Positions 16,150 to 26,554 of a DNA stretch of 64,000 bases are shown piece after piece. The notes under the pieces are model-generated. The model was not told where the DNA came from. It did not search any database and saw only the letters and a list, made by a program, of their open reading frames with translations. The first letter of the stretch is position 1. Each line of letters begins with the position of its first letter. Position numbers and translations under genes: made by a program. The DNA is from Bacteroidota bacterium (GTDB taxonomy: Bacteria; Bacteroidota; Bacteroidia; Cytophagales; Cyclobacteriaceae), in contig JACOSO010000021.1 in NCBI GenBank assembly GCA_016178785.1, positions 23,375 to 87,374 of the forward strand, given 5' to 3'.

Positions 16150-17799
16150 ATGATGACCGAAGAAAAGAGCTTGAACTTCATTGAAGAGATTATCGAGGCC
16201 GACTTGAAGGCCGGGAAACATAAGACGATTGCTACACGCTTTCCGCCCGAGCCCAACGGCTACTTGCATATAGGCCACGCCAAAAGCATTTGCCTCAACT
16301 TTGGCCTCGCGCAGAAATATGGCGGCAAAACCAACCTGCGCTTTGATGACACCAACCCCGTAACAGAGGAAACTGAATACGTAGAGAACATCAAGGCCGA
16401 TGTGAAGTGGCTCGGCTTTGAGTGGGCCGAAGAACTGTATGCCTCGGATTATTTTCCGCAGCTGTATGCGTTTGCCGTGAAGCTGATCAACAAGGGCTTC
16501 GCTTACGTAGACGACAGCACGAGCGAGGAGATGGCCAAACAAAAAGGAGCGCCTACCGTGCCAGGCACGAACAGCAAGTATAGAAGCAGAAGCATTGAAG
16601 AGAACCTGAAGTTGTTTACCGAGATGAAAGAGGGCAAACACCCTGACGGCTCGAAGGTACTGCGCGCGAAAATTGACATGGGCCACGTGAACATGCTCAT
16701 GCGCGACCCGGTGATCTACCGCGTGAAGCATGCGCACCATCACCGCACGGGCGACACGTGGTGTGTGTACCCGATGTATGACTTCGCCCACGGCCAAAGT
16801 GATGCGATCGAACAGATCACACACAGTGTTTGCACGCTGGAGTTTGTGCCGCATCGTGAGTTGTATGATTGGTTCATTGAGAAGCTGGAAATCTATCCTT
16901 CGAAACAATATGAGTTCGCGCGCCTGAACATGACGTACACCATGATGAGCAAGCGCAAGCTGATGCAACTGGTGAATGAAAATTTGGTGAGCGGCTGGGA
17001 TGACCCGCGCATGCCAACGCTGAGCGGTGCGCGAAGAAGAGGTTATACACCTGAGGCCTTCCGCGAGTTCTGTGAAAAGATTGGTGTTGCCAAGCGCGAT
17101 AATTTAATTGACTTGAGCTTGCTGGAGTTTTGTGTGCGCGAGCATCTGAACAAAATTGCTTACAGGCGCATGGTGGTGTTTGATCCACTGAAAGTGGTGA
17201 TCACGAATTACGAAGAAGGAAAATTGGAAATGATGCCGAGCGAGAACAACACGGAAGCGGCTGAGAATGCCGGTGTGCGCGAGATGCCATTCAGTCGGGA
17301 GTTGTTTATTGAGAAAGATGACTTCATGGAGGTTCCTCCGAAGAAATATTTCAGGCTATCTCCCGGTGGGATGGTGCGGTTGAAGAGTGGCTTCATCATC
17401 AAGTGCGGAGAGGTGATCAAAGATGCGAATGGAAATGTGACGGAGCTTCGCTGCACGTACATCTCTGAAAGTCGCAGTGGTCATGACACTTCGGGAGTGC
17501 AAGTGAAAGGTGTTATCCATTGGGTGAGTGCTGCTCATGCAGTGCCTGTGGAAGTTCGTCAATATGAAAAACTCTTCGTAACCGAAGATATGAATGCCAT
17601 TGAAGATGATTTCAAAAATCATTTGAACCCACACTCGTTGCATGTGCTTCCTAAAGTTTATGCGGAGCCTGCGTTGCTGAATGCAAAAGTTGGTGAGCAT
17701 TTTCAGTTTTTGAGGATGGGGTATTTTTGCCTTGATCCGGATTCTACACGAGAGAAGTTGGTGTTTAACAGAACGGTGACGCTGAGAGACAGTAAGTAA
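16150..17799 (+). CDS. glnS: Glutaminyl-tRNA synthetase
   Basis: A 549-residue class I aminoacyl-tRNA synthetase that charges tRNA-Gln with glutamine. Seen: FPPEPNGYLHIGHAKS with the HIGH signature at about residues 40-43, RFDDTNP, the VYPMYDFAHGQSDAIEQITH segment that is typical of GlnRS rather than GluRS, and the MMSKRK (KMSKS-type) loop near 265. The C-terminal anticodon-binding beta-barrels are complete and the length matches bacterial GlnRS (about 550). ATG at 16153 is an alternative start. Its first 1.1 kb is visibly richer in G+C than its neighbours, fitting high expression. Presence of GlnRS implies direct Gln-tRNA charging. Confidence 0.97.
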   Translation: MMTEEKSLNFIEEIIEADLKAGKHKTIATRFPPEPNGYLHIGHAKSICLNFGLAQKYGGKTNLRFDDTNPVTEETEYVENIKADVKWLGFEWAEELYASDYFPQLYAFAVKLINKGFAYVDDSTSEEMAKQKGAPTVPGTNSKYRSRSIEENLKLFTEMKEGKHPDGSKVLRAKIDMGHVNMLMRDPVIYRVKHAHHHRTGDTWCVYPMYDFAHGQSDAIEQITHSVCTLEFVPHRELYDWFIEKLEIYPSKQYEFARLNMTYTMMSKRKLMQLVNENLVSGWDDPRMPTLSGARRRGYTPEAFREFCEKIGVAKRDNLIDLSLLEFCVREHLNKIAYRRMVVFDPLKVVITNYEEGKLEMMPSENNTEAAENAGVREMPFSRELFIEKDDFMEVPPKKYFRLSPGGMVRLKSGFIIKCGEVIKDANGNVTELRCTYISESRSGHDTSGVQVKGVIHWVSAAHAVPVEVRQYEKLFVTEDMNAIEDDFKNHLNPHSLHVLPKVYAEPALLNAKVGEHFQFLRMGYFCLDPDSTREKLVFNRTVTLRDSK

Positions 17800-18035
17800 A
17801 AAGTAGGCAGTGGGCAGTCGTGAGTAATTAGTATTGAGTCTTGAGAAAAGTTGGCAGTAGGCAGGTTGCAGTAGGCAGTAATGTTTACGACTGTTTAACA
17901 AAAAATAAGTAAAAAAGCAGGCGGTAGGCAGACAGCAGTAGGGTAGTCTTGAGGTTTCTAGAGTTTAAAGAAAGGTCTGCCCTTGCATCCTAGCTACCCA
18001 CACTTTAAAACTGCTGACTGCCGACTTTTTTATAT
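17800..18035. repeat. Degenerate short-word repeats of the GCAGTAGGCAG type
   Basis: The 244-base gap after glnS is made of imperfect copies of words such as GTAGGCAGT, GGGCAGT and GCAGTAGG (17805-17818, 17850-17880, 17918-17945), broken by GAGTCTTGAG-type words. No gene is present. The same words occur at 20675-20700 and inside asnB. Confidence 0.7.
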
Positions 18036-18043
18036 TCTATAAA

Positions 18044-18262
18044 ATGGAACAACAACTCAACAACCCGCTACACGGGAAAACACTGGAGATGATTTTGAAT
18101 CACCTGGTGGAGCTATACGGGTGGGAGGATTTGGGAAACATTATTAAGATCAATTGTTTCATGCACGACCCGAGTATCAAATCGAGTCTTACTTTTCTAC
18201 GAAAGACGGAGTGGGCAAGAAAAAAAGTGGAACAGCTTTATTTGGATTCTTTGAGAAGTTAA
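18044..18262 (+). CDS. VF530 family protein
   Basis: A 72-residue protein that matches the VF530 family (DUF2132) along its whole length: [33 protein letters not shown], then [20 protein letters not shown]. The family is a small helical domain whose structure suggests DNA binding; its cellular role is not settled. The ATG at 18044 gives the normal family length. It stands alone downstream of glnS, separated by word repeats. Confidence 0.9.
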   Translation: MEQQLNNPLHGKTLEMILNHLVELYGWEDLGNIIKINCFMHDPSIKSSLTFLRKTEWARKKVEQLYLDSLRS

Positions 18263-18345
18263 TCGTTATACGTTACACGTTAATTGTCTTTGCTTTAATA
18301 TACTACTAACGATTGACTTTTAACGAATAACGATTAACACCTACC
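18263..18345. repeat. Short-word repeats of the CGTTA/ACGATTAAC type
   Basis: Words such as CGTTATACGTTACACGTTAA and ACGATTGACTTTTAACGAA followed by TAACGATTAAC fill the start of the gap before the GH97-like gene. The same family recurs at 33945-34020. Confidence 0.6.
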
Positions 18346-18422
18346 CAGCGCAAACGTTTCCGTGATTATAAATCATGCAATACTTCAAGGTTGCAGGTTT
18401 AAAATTTACTTTTAAATCTTAA

Positions 18423-19672
<1,250 letters not shown>

Positions 19673-19683
<11 letters not shown>

Positions 19684-20578
19684 TTTTCCAGAATTCGGTG
19701 ACGACTTTATTGAATTCGTCAGGCTGTTCTATGAAAGGGAAATGACCACTATGCTTGATGATCACAATTCTAGAATCAGGAATATTCTCTTTGTACACCG
19801 GAGCCGAAACTGTGGCGGCTGGTTCTTGATCTCCATAAATAATTAAAGTCGGGGCTATGATGCGTTTGAGCTGTTCGGTAATATCGAATGAATAGAGTTC
19901 AGGGCCCAGATGCGAGAAAATTGCAGAGCGCTGAAAGTAATCTTTCGGCAGTTTGATTTTCAAGTGTGAAAGTTTTGTGGTATCGGCAAACGTAAGTTTG
20001 AACGATATTTTCATTAGCGAATCAACTAACGTGACGTCCTTGTTCTTGAATCCTTCTGACTCTATAATTGTTTCGCGAACAAGGCTGTCGTAAGCTGAAG
20101 TGCGTTTTGCGATTTCATTCTCTTCTTGCTGCCACAATCTTTCGGTGGGAGGCATGGCGTCACAAAGAATCAGCGACTTCACAAACAAAGGATGCGCACC
20201 GGCATATTTTGCTGCGAGCAACCCTCCCCACGAGTGCCCGAGGATATGCACCTTGTCCAAGGAAAGTTTTTTCCGAAGCTCGACAATATCTTCGATCATG
20301 TTTTTCATAGTAATCGAAGAGGTGTCAACTGCAGCCGTAGATTTGCCGCTCACGCGTTGATCATAAAAAATCAAGAGATGATTTTCTGAAAGTTTTTTCA
20401 GATGCTCGAATAGATAAGACTGATCGAGCACCGGGCCACCGTGGATGACAATCACCGGCTCACCTCGACCAATCATATGATAGTAGAGAGAAGTTCCGTT
20501 TACGTCCAGTAAACCTTGTTCGTCTTCATGGGAACCTGAACAAGCAGCAAGAATAAAAAGGAATAAAAATTTCTTCAT
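19673..20578 (-). CDS. Alpha/beta hydrolase lipoprotein, proline iminopeptidase-like
   Basis: A 301-residue lipoprotein. A short signal ends in the lipobox LAAC (Cys13). The alpha/beta-hydrolase fold shows the oxyanion-loop HGGP near residue 47, the nucleophile elbow GHSWGG (Ser near 115), an acid in IIYGDQEP and a His in HSGHFPFIEQP near the end. The HGGP plus GHSWGG pair is typical of prolyl aminopeptidase-like (S33) hydrolases, although the substrate could also be an ester. It converges on the GH97 gene, sharing a terminator hairpin. Confidence 0.85.
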
Positions 20579-20694
20579 TCTTAAAGGTAAAGAATTTAGG
20601 AGGCAGAAGTTAGAAGTCAGAACTGATACTTTAACACCATAAATCTGGTGCCTGTTAATTATCCATTTGGTTACTGCCCACTGGAAACTGCCTA

Positions 20695-22611
20695 CTACTT
20701 ATTGCTATTGTACTTCTTCCACCACCATTGAAACACTACGAGTGCCCAGATGCGCGCATGCACGTCTCCAGGGTTTAGTGAAAAGAGTTTTCGCCTGAGT
20801 CTATTGATTGCTTTGTAATCGAAAATGTTTTGTTCGCGGACAAATTTTTCAGAGAGCAGTTCGTCTTTGATCAGCGACTTCATATCCTTCCGCAGCCATT
20901 TCAATAACGGTACTTCAAAACCTTTTTTGGGACGGTTGTAAAGTTGGGCCGGCAGCATTTCTTTAAAGGCATCTTGAACAATTCGTTTTCTGATTTCAGG
21001 ATTGATCTTGAAATCATCGGGGAGTGAGAAAGCAAAATTCACGAGCTCGTAATCAAGGAAAGGAGTGCGAATTTCGAGTCCGTGCGCCATGCTCATCAAG
21101 TCGACTTTGGTGAGCATGTCATTGGGCAGCACAAGATTAAAGTCGGTAAGAAGAATGTCGTTGATGTTTTCCTTTTCGGGAATAAACTTTAAAAAATCCT
21201 GCTTGAAAGAATCATATTCCTGCTTCTCAAAATTATTTCGCGACTGCTCTGAAAATAACTGAAACGCCTTTGATTCCGTTGCAAAACCTGCCCATCGCCA
21301 ATATCTCTCTTTTGATGAAAGTTTCATTCCTTCAGCAAAACGTTGAAGTTGTCTTGTCTTGTTGCTAAAGAAACCGTTTCGTGATTTGGGCATCATCTTC
21401 CATAACGGAAGCATTGAACCGACTATTGATTCCTTCGTTCCTGCATGAATGGCCCGATAAAAAGCCGCGTGCTTGTTGTACCCGGCAAGAAGTTCATCTG
21501 CGCCATCGCCCGAAAGGGCAACAGTAGCGTGCTTGCGGGTCTCCTTACTCAATATATATACATTGATGGCGGAAGAGTCGGCAAATGGTTCGTCTATGTA
21601 ATCGAGGATGGAATGGACGTGCTCAAAGAGATCTTTGTTCGTCAGTGAAAAGACGGTGTGTTCAGTGTTGAAATGCTTCGCAACCAAACGCGCATATTCC
21701 GTTTCATCAAAAAACTTTTCATCGCGAAAGCCAATGGAAAAAGTATGAAGATCAGGTTTATGACGGGCAGCCAATCCTGTGACGATCGAAGAATCAATTC
21801 CTCCACTCAAAAAAGCCCCAAGCGGAACATCGGAAATCAACCTGCGCTGAACAGAGGCCTCTAATAGCTCTTTAAATTTATTTTTTGCTTGATCATAGTC
21901 GATGGTCGATGGTCGATGGTCGCTCGCATTATTAAAGGGTATACTATAATATCTACCTGCTGCTAACTGCCTACTGCTTACTTTTAAAAATTCGCCTGGT
22001 AAAAGTTTTTTTACGTTCTTGAAAATAGTGCGAGGTCCGGGAATGTAGTTGAGTTGCAGATAGGTGTGCAGTGACGTATAATCCAATTCCTTTTCGGGGC
22101 CATAAGCGAGGATAGATTTCATTTCTGAAGCGAAAATAAATTTGTCCTCATCGAAAAGGTAGATCAAAGGCTTTACGCCATATCTATCGCGCGCAATGAA
22201 AAAGCTTTGCTCTTGTCGATCGTAAATACAAAAGGCAAAAAAGCCGTTGAGTTTATTGAGGCATTTTTCTCCATCGAGGATGAAGAGTTTCAGAAAAACT
22301 TCAGTATCTGAATGTGAGAAAAAAGAGGTTACTCCTCTGCTCTCCAGCTCCTTTTTTAGTTCGGGAAAGTTGAAAATCTCTCCATTAAAAATCATGCAAT
22401 AGCGCTTCGACTCATCCCACATGGGCTGGTGCGCAACTGCGCTGGTGTCTATGATTGAAAGCCTGCGGTGGCCAAGGCCGACAAATTCATCGTGATAAAT
22501 GTCTTGATTGTCCGGTCCGCGTCTGTGTAATGCTTTCGTTGCTGCTGCTATGTTGACTAAATTAAATTTCCCGACCAGGTTAAAAGCAAAAATGCCAGTG
22601 ATGCCGCACAT
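20695..22611 (-). CDS. asnB: Asparagine synthase (glutamine-hydrolysing)
   Basis: A 638-residue two-domain enzyme that makes asparagine or amidates a related carboxylate with ammonia from glutamine. The start is set by the family: Cys must follow Met, so I use the ATG at 22611 (MCGITGIF) and not the upstream TTG. The glutaminase domain has LHRRGPDN, GHRRLSIID and FNGEIFN; the synthetase domain has the ATP-binding LSGGIDSS motif and SGDGADEL. Residues about 210-240 are encoded by the intergenic-type word repeats GCAGTAGGCAG and CGACCAT, in frame. The presence of a Fic/antitoxin pair just upstream suggests possible read-through. Confidence 0.93.
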   Translation of the reverse strand: MCGITGIFAFNLVGKFNLVNIAAATKALHRRGPDNQDIYHDEFVGLGHRRLSIIDTSAVAHQPMWDESKRYCMIFNGEIFNFPELKKELESRGVTSFFSHSDTEVFLKLFILDGEKCLNKLNGFFAFCIYDRQEQSFFIARDRYGVKPLIYLFDEDKFIFASEMKSILAYGPEKELDYTSLHTYLQLNYIPGPRTIFKNVKKLLPGEFLKVSSRQLAAGRYYSIPFNNASDHRPSTIDYDQAKNKFKELLEASVQRRLISDVPLGAFLSGGIDSSIVTGLAARHKPDLHTFSIGFRDEKFFDETEYARLVAKHFNTEHTVFSLTNKDLFEHVHSILDYIDEPFADSSAINVYILSKETRKHATVALSGDGADELLAGYNKHAAFYRAIHAGTKESIVGSMLPLWKMMPKSRNGFFSNKTRQLQRFAEGMKLSSKERYWRWAGFATESKAFQLFSEQSRNNFEKQEYDSFKQDFLKFIPEKENINDILLTDFNLVLPNDMLTKVDLMSMAHGLEIRTPFLDYELVNFAFSLPDDFKINPEIRKRIVQDAFKEMLPAQLYNRPKKGFEVPLLKWLRKDMKSLIKDELLSEKFVREQNIFDYKAINRLRRKLFSLNPGDVHARIWALVVFQWWWKKYNSNK

Positions 22612-22616
22612 AAAAT

Positions 22617-23000
22617 TCAAGAATCGATTTTGAAACTACGCTGGATGATCCAATTCCTTATCCCTTCAAATTTTAGTTCCCCTTTCGCAGATGCAATTAC
22701 AAAATCATACTTATCCCCTTCATTTGCTACGATATCAAATCGGCCTTCAAGAAGTATTAGCCGCATTAGGACATAAGCCCTTCTTTTATTTCCGTCAATA
22801 AAAGGGTGATTGGAGATGAGACTTTCAAAAATAGCCGCTGTTTTGTCTATACAACTTGGGTAAAGTTCTTTCTGATCAAAAGTTTGAAAAGGTCGATTAA
22901 TTGCAGAGTCCAGAATAGTTCTGTCGCGAATTCCACTTACACTTCCGAATTTCTCAATTAGAATAGTATGGATATTCTCAACATCTCTGATGTCAATCAT
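22617..23000 (-). CDS. Fic/Doc family toxin
   Basis: A 127-residue protein with the Fic motif HPFIDGNKRRA (His near residue 65), in which the His, Asp/Glu and GNKR residues transfer a nucleotide or phosphate to a target. Size and the N-terminal RDVENIHTILIEKFG segment fit the Doc ('death on curing') type, which phosphorylates EF-Tu. Its start overlaps the stop of the upstream 62-residue gene by four bases, and it ends six bases before asnB. This is the toxin of a type II toxin-antitoxin pair; target specificity is inferred from the family. Confidence 0.88.
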   Translation of the reverse strand: MIDIRDVENIHTILIEKFGSVSGIRDRTILDSAINRPFQTFDQKELYPSCIDKTAAIFESLISNHPFIDGNKRRAYVLMRLILLEGRFDIVANEGDKYDFVIASAKGELKFEGIRNWIIQRSFKIDS

Positions 23001-23185
23001 CTCGCAAGGCGCTCAAGTAGATTTTTGTCTTCAGTTAAAATTAAGCGAAGGTTTTTTGCAAAGACAATTTCATTCACCGGATGTTTTTCATATTCCTTTA
23101 GGTAACTCAAAATATCCTGAAGCACATTTTCAGGAACATTATCCAGAGTCTTTTGAATTTCCGTTTTTAACTCCTTAACTGACAT
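22997..23185 (-). CDS. Antitoxin partner of the Fic/Doc toxin
   Basis: A 62-residue highly charged helical protein beginning MSVKELKTEIQKTLDNVPE. It overlaps the toxin gene by four bases in the upstream position expected of an antitoxin. The N-terminal pattern resembles small Bacteroidota antitoxins of unclassified type; it is not clearly a Phd fold, and no Fic-inhibitory helix motif ((S/T)xxxE(G/N)) is visible. Identification as antitoxin rests mainly on position and size. Confidence 0.7.
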   Translation of the reverse strand: MSVKELKTEIQKTLDNVPENVLQDILSYLKEYEKHPVNEIVFAKNLRLILTEDKNLLERLAR

Positions 23186-23262
23186 ACAACTGCATTATAC
23201 CTCTAAATTACAAAACCGATTTCAAAAAAATTAAACAGAGATGCCCGGATACCACACGTGAC

Positions 23263-23841
23263 CTACAACTGCATTTTGGCTCCTATAACACTTACCATTT
23301 TAATAACACCTAAGAGAATAACCCACGAGAATAAGATAACATGCTCCATGAAAGTTCCACCTACGTTTGGCAACGTTCCCATTACGCGAGGAAGGTAGGT
23401 CAAAAAGAAAATTAGCCACACATAAGAAAAATAGACGGTTTCAATTCTATTGAAGTTCTTTACTGATAATTCACCTCTGTCTTTTTTGAGAACAATAACG
23501 GGCATCGCAAAAATCATGGCATAAGCGATGAACCCACCGAAAACGCGCAGGGGAATTAATTCCACTCCTGAAATACGTACATAAAAAAGCAATTCAATTA
23601 AATGAATGCCATGAAGTAAAGCGAAAATAAAAAAGGCTCTGTCGATTCTGATTACTCCGCGCTTGTCATACAAAAGAAGAATAAGGCTGAATGCCAGGAG
23701 TGAGAGTCTCCCTGAATACCGGGTTGTAGTATGAAGGGCCTCCAACGTAAAGCCATCTACAGCAACAGAAAATAAAATAATGGCGGCTTCCAGTAAAATA
23801 CCAATTGCTGTTACTGTTCCAATTCCTTTTAGTGAAGCCAT
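23263..23841 (-). CDS. Multi-pass membrane protein, 192 aa
   Basis: An inner-membrane protein with six predicted helices. His residues in HGIHLIELLFY and around the last helices, together with a RYSGRLSLLAFSLIL segment, recall the ferric-reductase-like/MsrQ heme-binding fold, but the similarity is too weak to assign. Its ATG shares one base with the stop codon of the DUF1080 lipoprotein gene (TAATG), so translation is probably coupled. Confidence 0.65.
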   Translation of the reverse strand: MASLKGIGTVTAIGILLEAAIILFSVAVDGFTLEALHTTTRYSGRLSLLAFSLILLLYDKRGVIRIDRAFFIFALLHGIHLIELLFYVRISGVELIPLRVFGGFIAYAMIFAMPVIVLKKDRGELSVKNFNRIETVYFSYVWLIFFLTYLPRVMGTLPNVGGTFMEHVILFSWVILLGVIKMVSVIGAKMQL

Positions 23842-24584
23842 TAAAGCGTTTTAATCATAATGTTCTTATACCAAACTTCACTTCCATGATCCTGTAAATC
23901 GATGTGTCCCTTCTTTGACATGCCATAGCCTTTAGCATCCTTCCACTTACTGTTTCCCTTTCTGCTTTTCCAATCGTCTGAATTCAATTCGTATTCTACA
24001 GTTTTTTGTCCGTTGAGCCAGTGCTCCACATGGTTTCCATTAACTACAATTTTAGATGAGTTCCATTCACCCACAGGTTTGATATTTTTTTCTGCAGCAA
24101 CGTGCATGTCATAGTTAGCACCGGTCAATTGCTTGTCGGTTGGTTTTGGCGAGTAACCTCCATCATCGATCACCTGATATTCAGGACCGGAATAATAGGG
24201 CTGCTCAAATTCTTCAGTCACGCGGAACATCACTCCGCTATTTCCTTTGGGAGAAATTTTCCAGTCGAACGCAAACTCAAAATTTTCAAACTCATCGGTA
24301 GTCATGATGTCTGACCGCTCATCACCATCGCCTTTTACTTGTTCGTTGATTGGCTTGCAGTGCAACGTTCCGTCTTTCGCTTCCCAAGTATTGTTTTTTC
24401 TGTCTTTAAAAATTTTCCAGCCATTCAGCGTCTGCCCATCAAAGAGCAGTTTCCACCCTTCGGATTTTTGGGCATCGTTGAGTGAAGCAGCCATTGATGT
24501 TTCCGTTTGCTCCTGATTTTCTTTTTTTGAAGGAGAACATGCTGCCGCAACCAAGACGAGAACAAATAGTTTTTTCATAGTCAT
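23841..24584 (-). CDS. DUF1080 (3-keto-disaccharide hydrolase-like) lipoprotein
   Basis: A 247-residue lipoprotein with signal and lipobox VAAAC (Cys16). The rest is a single concanavalin-like DUF1080 domain: GWKLLFDGQTLNGWK near residue 41, NFEFAFDWKISPKGNSG, then the end motif GHIDLQDHGSEVWYKNI. The family, common in Bacteroidota and Planctomycetota, has members shown to hydrolyse 3-keto-glycosides. An ATG two codons in (24578) is an equal start. It precedes and overlaps the membrane protein gene by one base. Confidence 0.9.
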   Translation of the reverse strand: MTMKKLFVLVLVAAACSPSKKENQEQTETSMAASLNDAQKSEGWKLLFDGQTLNGWKIFKDRKNNTWEAKDGTLHCKPINEQVKGDGDERSDIMTTDEFENFEFAFDWKISPKGNSGVMFRVTEEFEQPYYSGPEYQVIDDGGYSPKPTDKQLTGANYDMHVAAEKNIKPVGEWNSSKIVVNGNHVEHWLNGQKTVEYELNSDDWKSRKGNSKWKDAKGYGMSKKGHIDLQDHGSEVWYKNIMIKTL

Positions 24585-24599
24585 TTTAAAGTTAAAAGA

Positions 24600-26042
24600 T
24601 CAGAAAATTTTTCCGGGATTTAAAATTCCATTCGGGTCAAAGACTTTTTTGATGCCTCGCATAAGGCTGAGATTCACCTCGCTCATAGCGATGGGCATGT
24701 ACGGTCGCTTGGCAATACCGATGCCGTGTTCGCCCGAAAGTGTGCCACCGAGGCTCACTGTAAGCTTAAAAATTTCACCAATGCCTTCAGGAATTTCTTT
24801 TTCCCAGCGCTCGTCAGAAATACTTTCTTTGAGAATGTTCACATGCAAATTGCCGTCTCCTAAGTGACCGAAACAAACTGTATTGAATCCGTAGCGTTTT
24901 CCAATCTCTTTAATTCCCGAGATGAGTTTTGGCAAATTCGCACGAGGCACCACCACATCGTCTGACTTGGTGAGTGTGAACCAATTCACGGCCGGAGAAA
25001 TATTTTTTCTAATCTTCCAAAGTTCTTCTTTCTGTGCCGCACTCTCGGCAAACAGAATTTCTCCACTCTGAAATTTTTCAACCACGGCCATCACACGCTC
25101 GGCATCGCGCATAAGCAGCTCTTCATCATTTCCGTCAAGTTCGCAGAGCAAGTACGCGTCCATTCCTTCAGTGAGTTTCGTGGTCACAGGACTGCTCAAC
25201 ACTTTATCGCAGTACTCAAAAGTTTTTTCAGCTGCTTCTCTCTCGAAAAATTCCATTCCGGAAGGAACAATTCCTGAAGTAAAAATGGCAGCAATGGCTT
25301 TGCAAGCTTCCTCGTTCGTTACAAATGGGATCATCATCAACACGGTCTTCTGCGGATTGCCCCGAAGCTTGAAAACGATTTTGGTAATGATACCCAGTGT
25401 GCCTTCGCTTCCGCACATGAGTTGAGTCAAATTATACCCGGTCGAGTTTTTCAGAACGTTGGCTGCTGTCCAGATAATTTCTCCCGAGGGAAGAACCACT
25501 TCCATGTTGATCACATAATCGCGGGTAACGCCATACTTCACGGCTTTTGGTCCACCCGAATTATTGGCAAGGTTGCCTCCCAGGAAACAGGAACCTTTGC
25601 TTGCAGGATCTGGCGGATAGAACAACCCTTTCTCTTTTACTTTATTTTGAAATATTTCAGTGATTACACCCGGCTCGACTGTGGCCTGCAAATTCATTTC
25701 ATCGATGTTCAAAATTTTATTGAACCGCTCCATGGAAATGACCACTCCTTTTTTAACCGGTAATGCTCCCCCGCTCAGACCTGTTCCGGCACCACGCGGT
25801 GTAACCGGTATCAAGTGCTTATTGCAGATTTTTAAAAGTTCACTCACCTCTTGCGTTGTACCCGGCATGACAACCACATCAGGAGTAAATTGATAGTCTT
25901 CCGTTTTGTCGTGGCCATACTCTGTTCGCTTTGATTCATCAACGAATACATAGCTATTCCCCACAATCCTTTGAAAAGAGTTGATTACTTCTTCGTTAAC
26001 CAAATTTTTTATTGCCGTTTCCATTTCTTTCGTCTGCGCCAT
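24600..26042 (-). CDS. FAD-linked oxidase, glycolate oxidase/D-lactate dehydrogenase (GlcD) type
   Basis: A 480-residue flavoprotein that oxidises a 2-hydroxy acid such as glycolate or D-lactate. The open frame extends 47 codons upstream, but the family start and length support the ATG at 26042 (MAQTKEMETAIKN). Seen: PGTTQEVSELLKIC, the FAD-binding PRGAGTGLSGGALP, SEGTLGIITKI, and the C-terminal GHLGDGNLHVNI and SGEHGIG motifs. It is transcribed divergently from the NlpC/P60 gene with only 28 bases between start codons. GlcE/GlcF partners are not in the window. Confidence 0.9.
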   Translation of the reverse strand: MAQTKEMETAIKNLVNEEVINSFQRIVGNSYVFVDESKRTEYGHDKTEDYQFTPDVVVMPGTTQEVSELLKICNKHLIPVTPRGAGTGLSGGALPVKKGVVISMERFNKILNIDEMNLQATVEPGVITEIFQNKVKEKGLFYPPDPASKGSCFLGGNLANNSGGPKAVKYGVTRDYVINMEVVLPSGEIIWTAANVLKNSTGYNLTQLMCGSEGTLGIITKIVFKLRGNPQKTVLMMIPFVTNEEACKAIAAIFTSGIVPSGMEFFEREAAEKTFEYCDKVLSSPVTTKLTEGMDAYLLCELDGNDEELLMRDAERVMAVVEKFQSGEILFAESAAQKEELWKIRKNISPAVNWFTLTKSDDVVVPRANLPKLISGIKEIGKRYGFNTVCFGHLGDGNLHVNILKESISDERWEKEIPEGIGEIFKLTVSLGGTLSGEHGIGIAKRPYMPIAMSEVNLSLMRGIKKVFDPNGILNPGKIF

Positions 26043-26047
26043 TACCT

Positions 26048-26055
26048 TACTTTTG
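26048..26055 (+). promoter_or_regulatory. -7 box (TAnnTTTG) for the NlpC/P60 gene
   Basis: TACTTTTG fits the Bacteroidota -7 consensus exactly, 15 bases before the GTG start, giving a leader of under ten bases. No clear TTTG is seen 19 bases upstream. That position falls inside the divergent oxidase gene. Confidence 0.45.
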
Positions 26056-26070
26056 TAGTAGTCGTTTTTA

Positions 26071-26550
26071 GTGAAGCATAAAATTACGCAATTATATTTT
26101 TTCATCTTATTGCTTTTAATAGCAACGGGATGCGCTTCCTCCAGAAAATCCAGAATCAGAGACCAGGTTTCCTCCGTCATCAAAACAGCCAGGTCGTATA
26201 CGGGTACTCCTTATTTATGGGGTGGAACAACCCGTGCCGGCATCGATTGCTCCGGGCTAACCGGCCGTGCATTTCAGGCGATCAGTGTCACACTTCCACG
26301 TACAGCCGATGTACAGGCTAAACAAGGTGAAAAGGTGAAAAAAGAAGAATTACAGCCTGGCGATCTCGTCTTTTTTGCAACAGGGAAAAAGAGACGGGTG
26401 ATCACCCATGTCGGCATCGTTACAGAAGTGAAGGGAAGCGACAACGTGAAGTTCATTCATGCATCAACTTCGCTGGGGGTGATGGAAACTAATTTGTATT
26501 CCGAGTATTTTATCAAACGCTTTCGCGGAGCGAGGAGGGTTATTAAATAA
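26071..26550 (+). CDS. NlpC/P60 family cell-wall hydrolase lipoprotein
   Basis: A 159-residue lipoprotein that probably cleaves peptidoglycan stem peptides. Signal and lipobox ATGC (Cys21) are followed by one NlpC/P60 domain: YLWGGTTRAGIDCSG with catalytic Cys near residue 59, THVGIV with catalytic His near 113, and a third polar residue at HAST near 130. GTG at 26071 gives a normal signal peptide. It is divergent from the oxidase gene and converges on a lipoprotein gene with a four-base gap. Confidence 0.92.
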   Translation: MKHKITQLYFFILLLLIATGCASSRKSRIRDQVSSVIKTARSYTGTPYLWGGTTRAGIDCSGLTGRAFQAISVTLPRTADVQAKQGEKVKKEELQPGDLVFFATGKKRRVITHVGIVTEVKGSDNVKFIHASTSLGVMETNLYSEYFIKRFRGARRVIK

Positions 26551-26554
26551 ATTT

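Noticed and set aside
16099..16968. 289-residue minus-strand open frame
   Set aside because: Antisense to glnS. Its residues are rich in His, Val and Arg from reversed GC-rich codons and show no domain.
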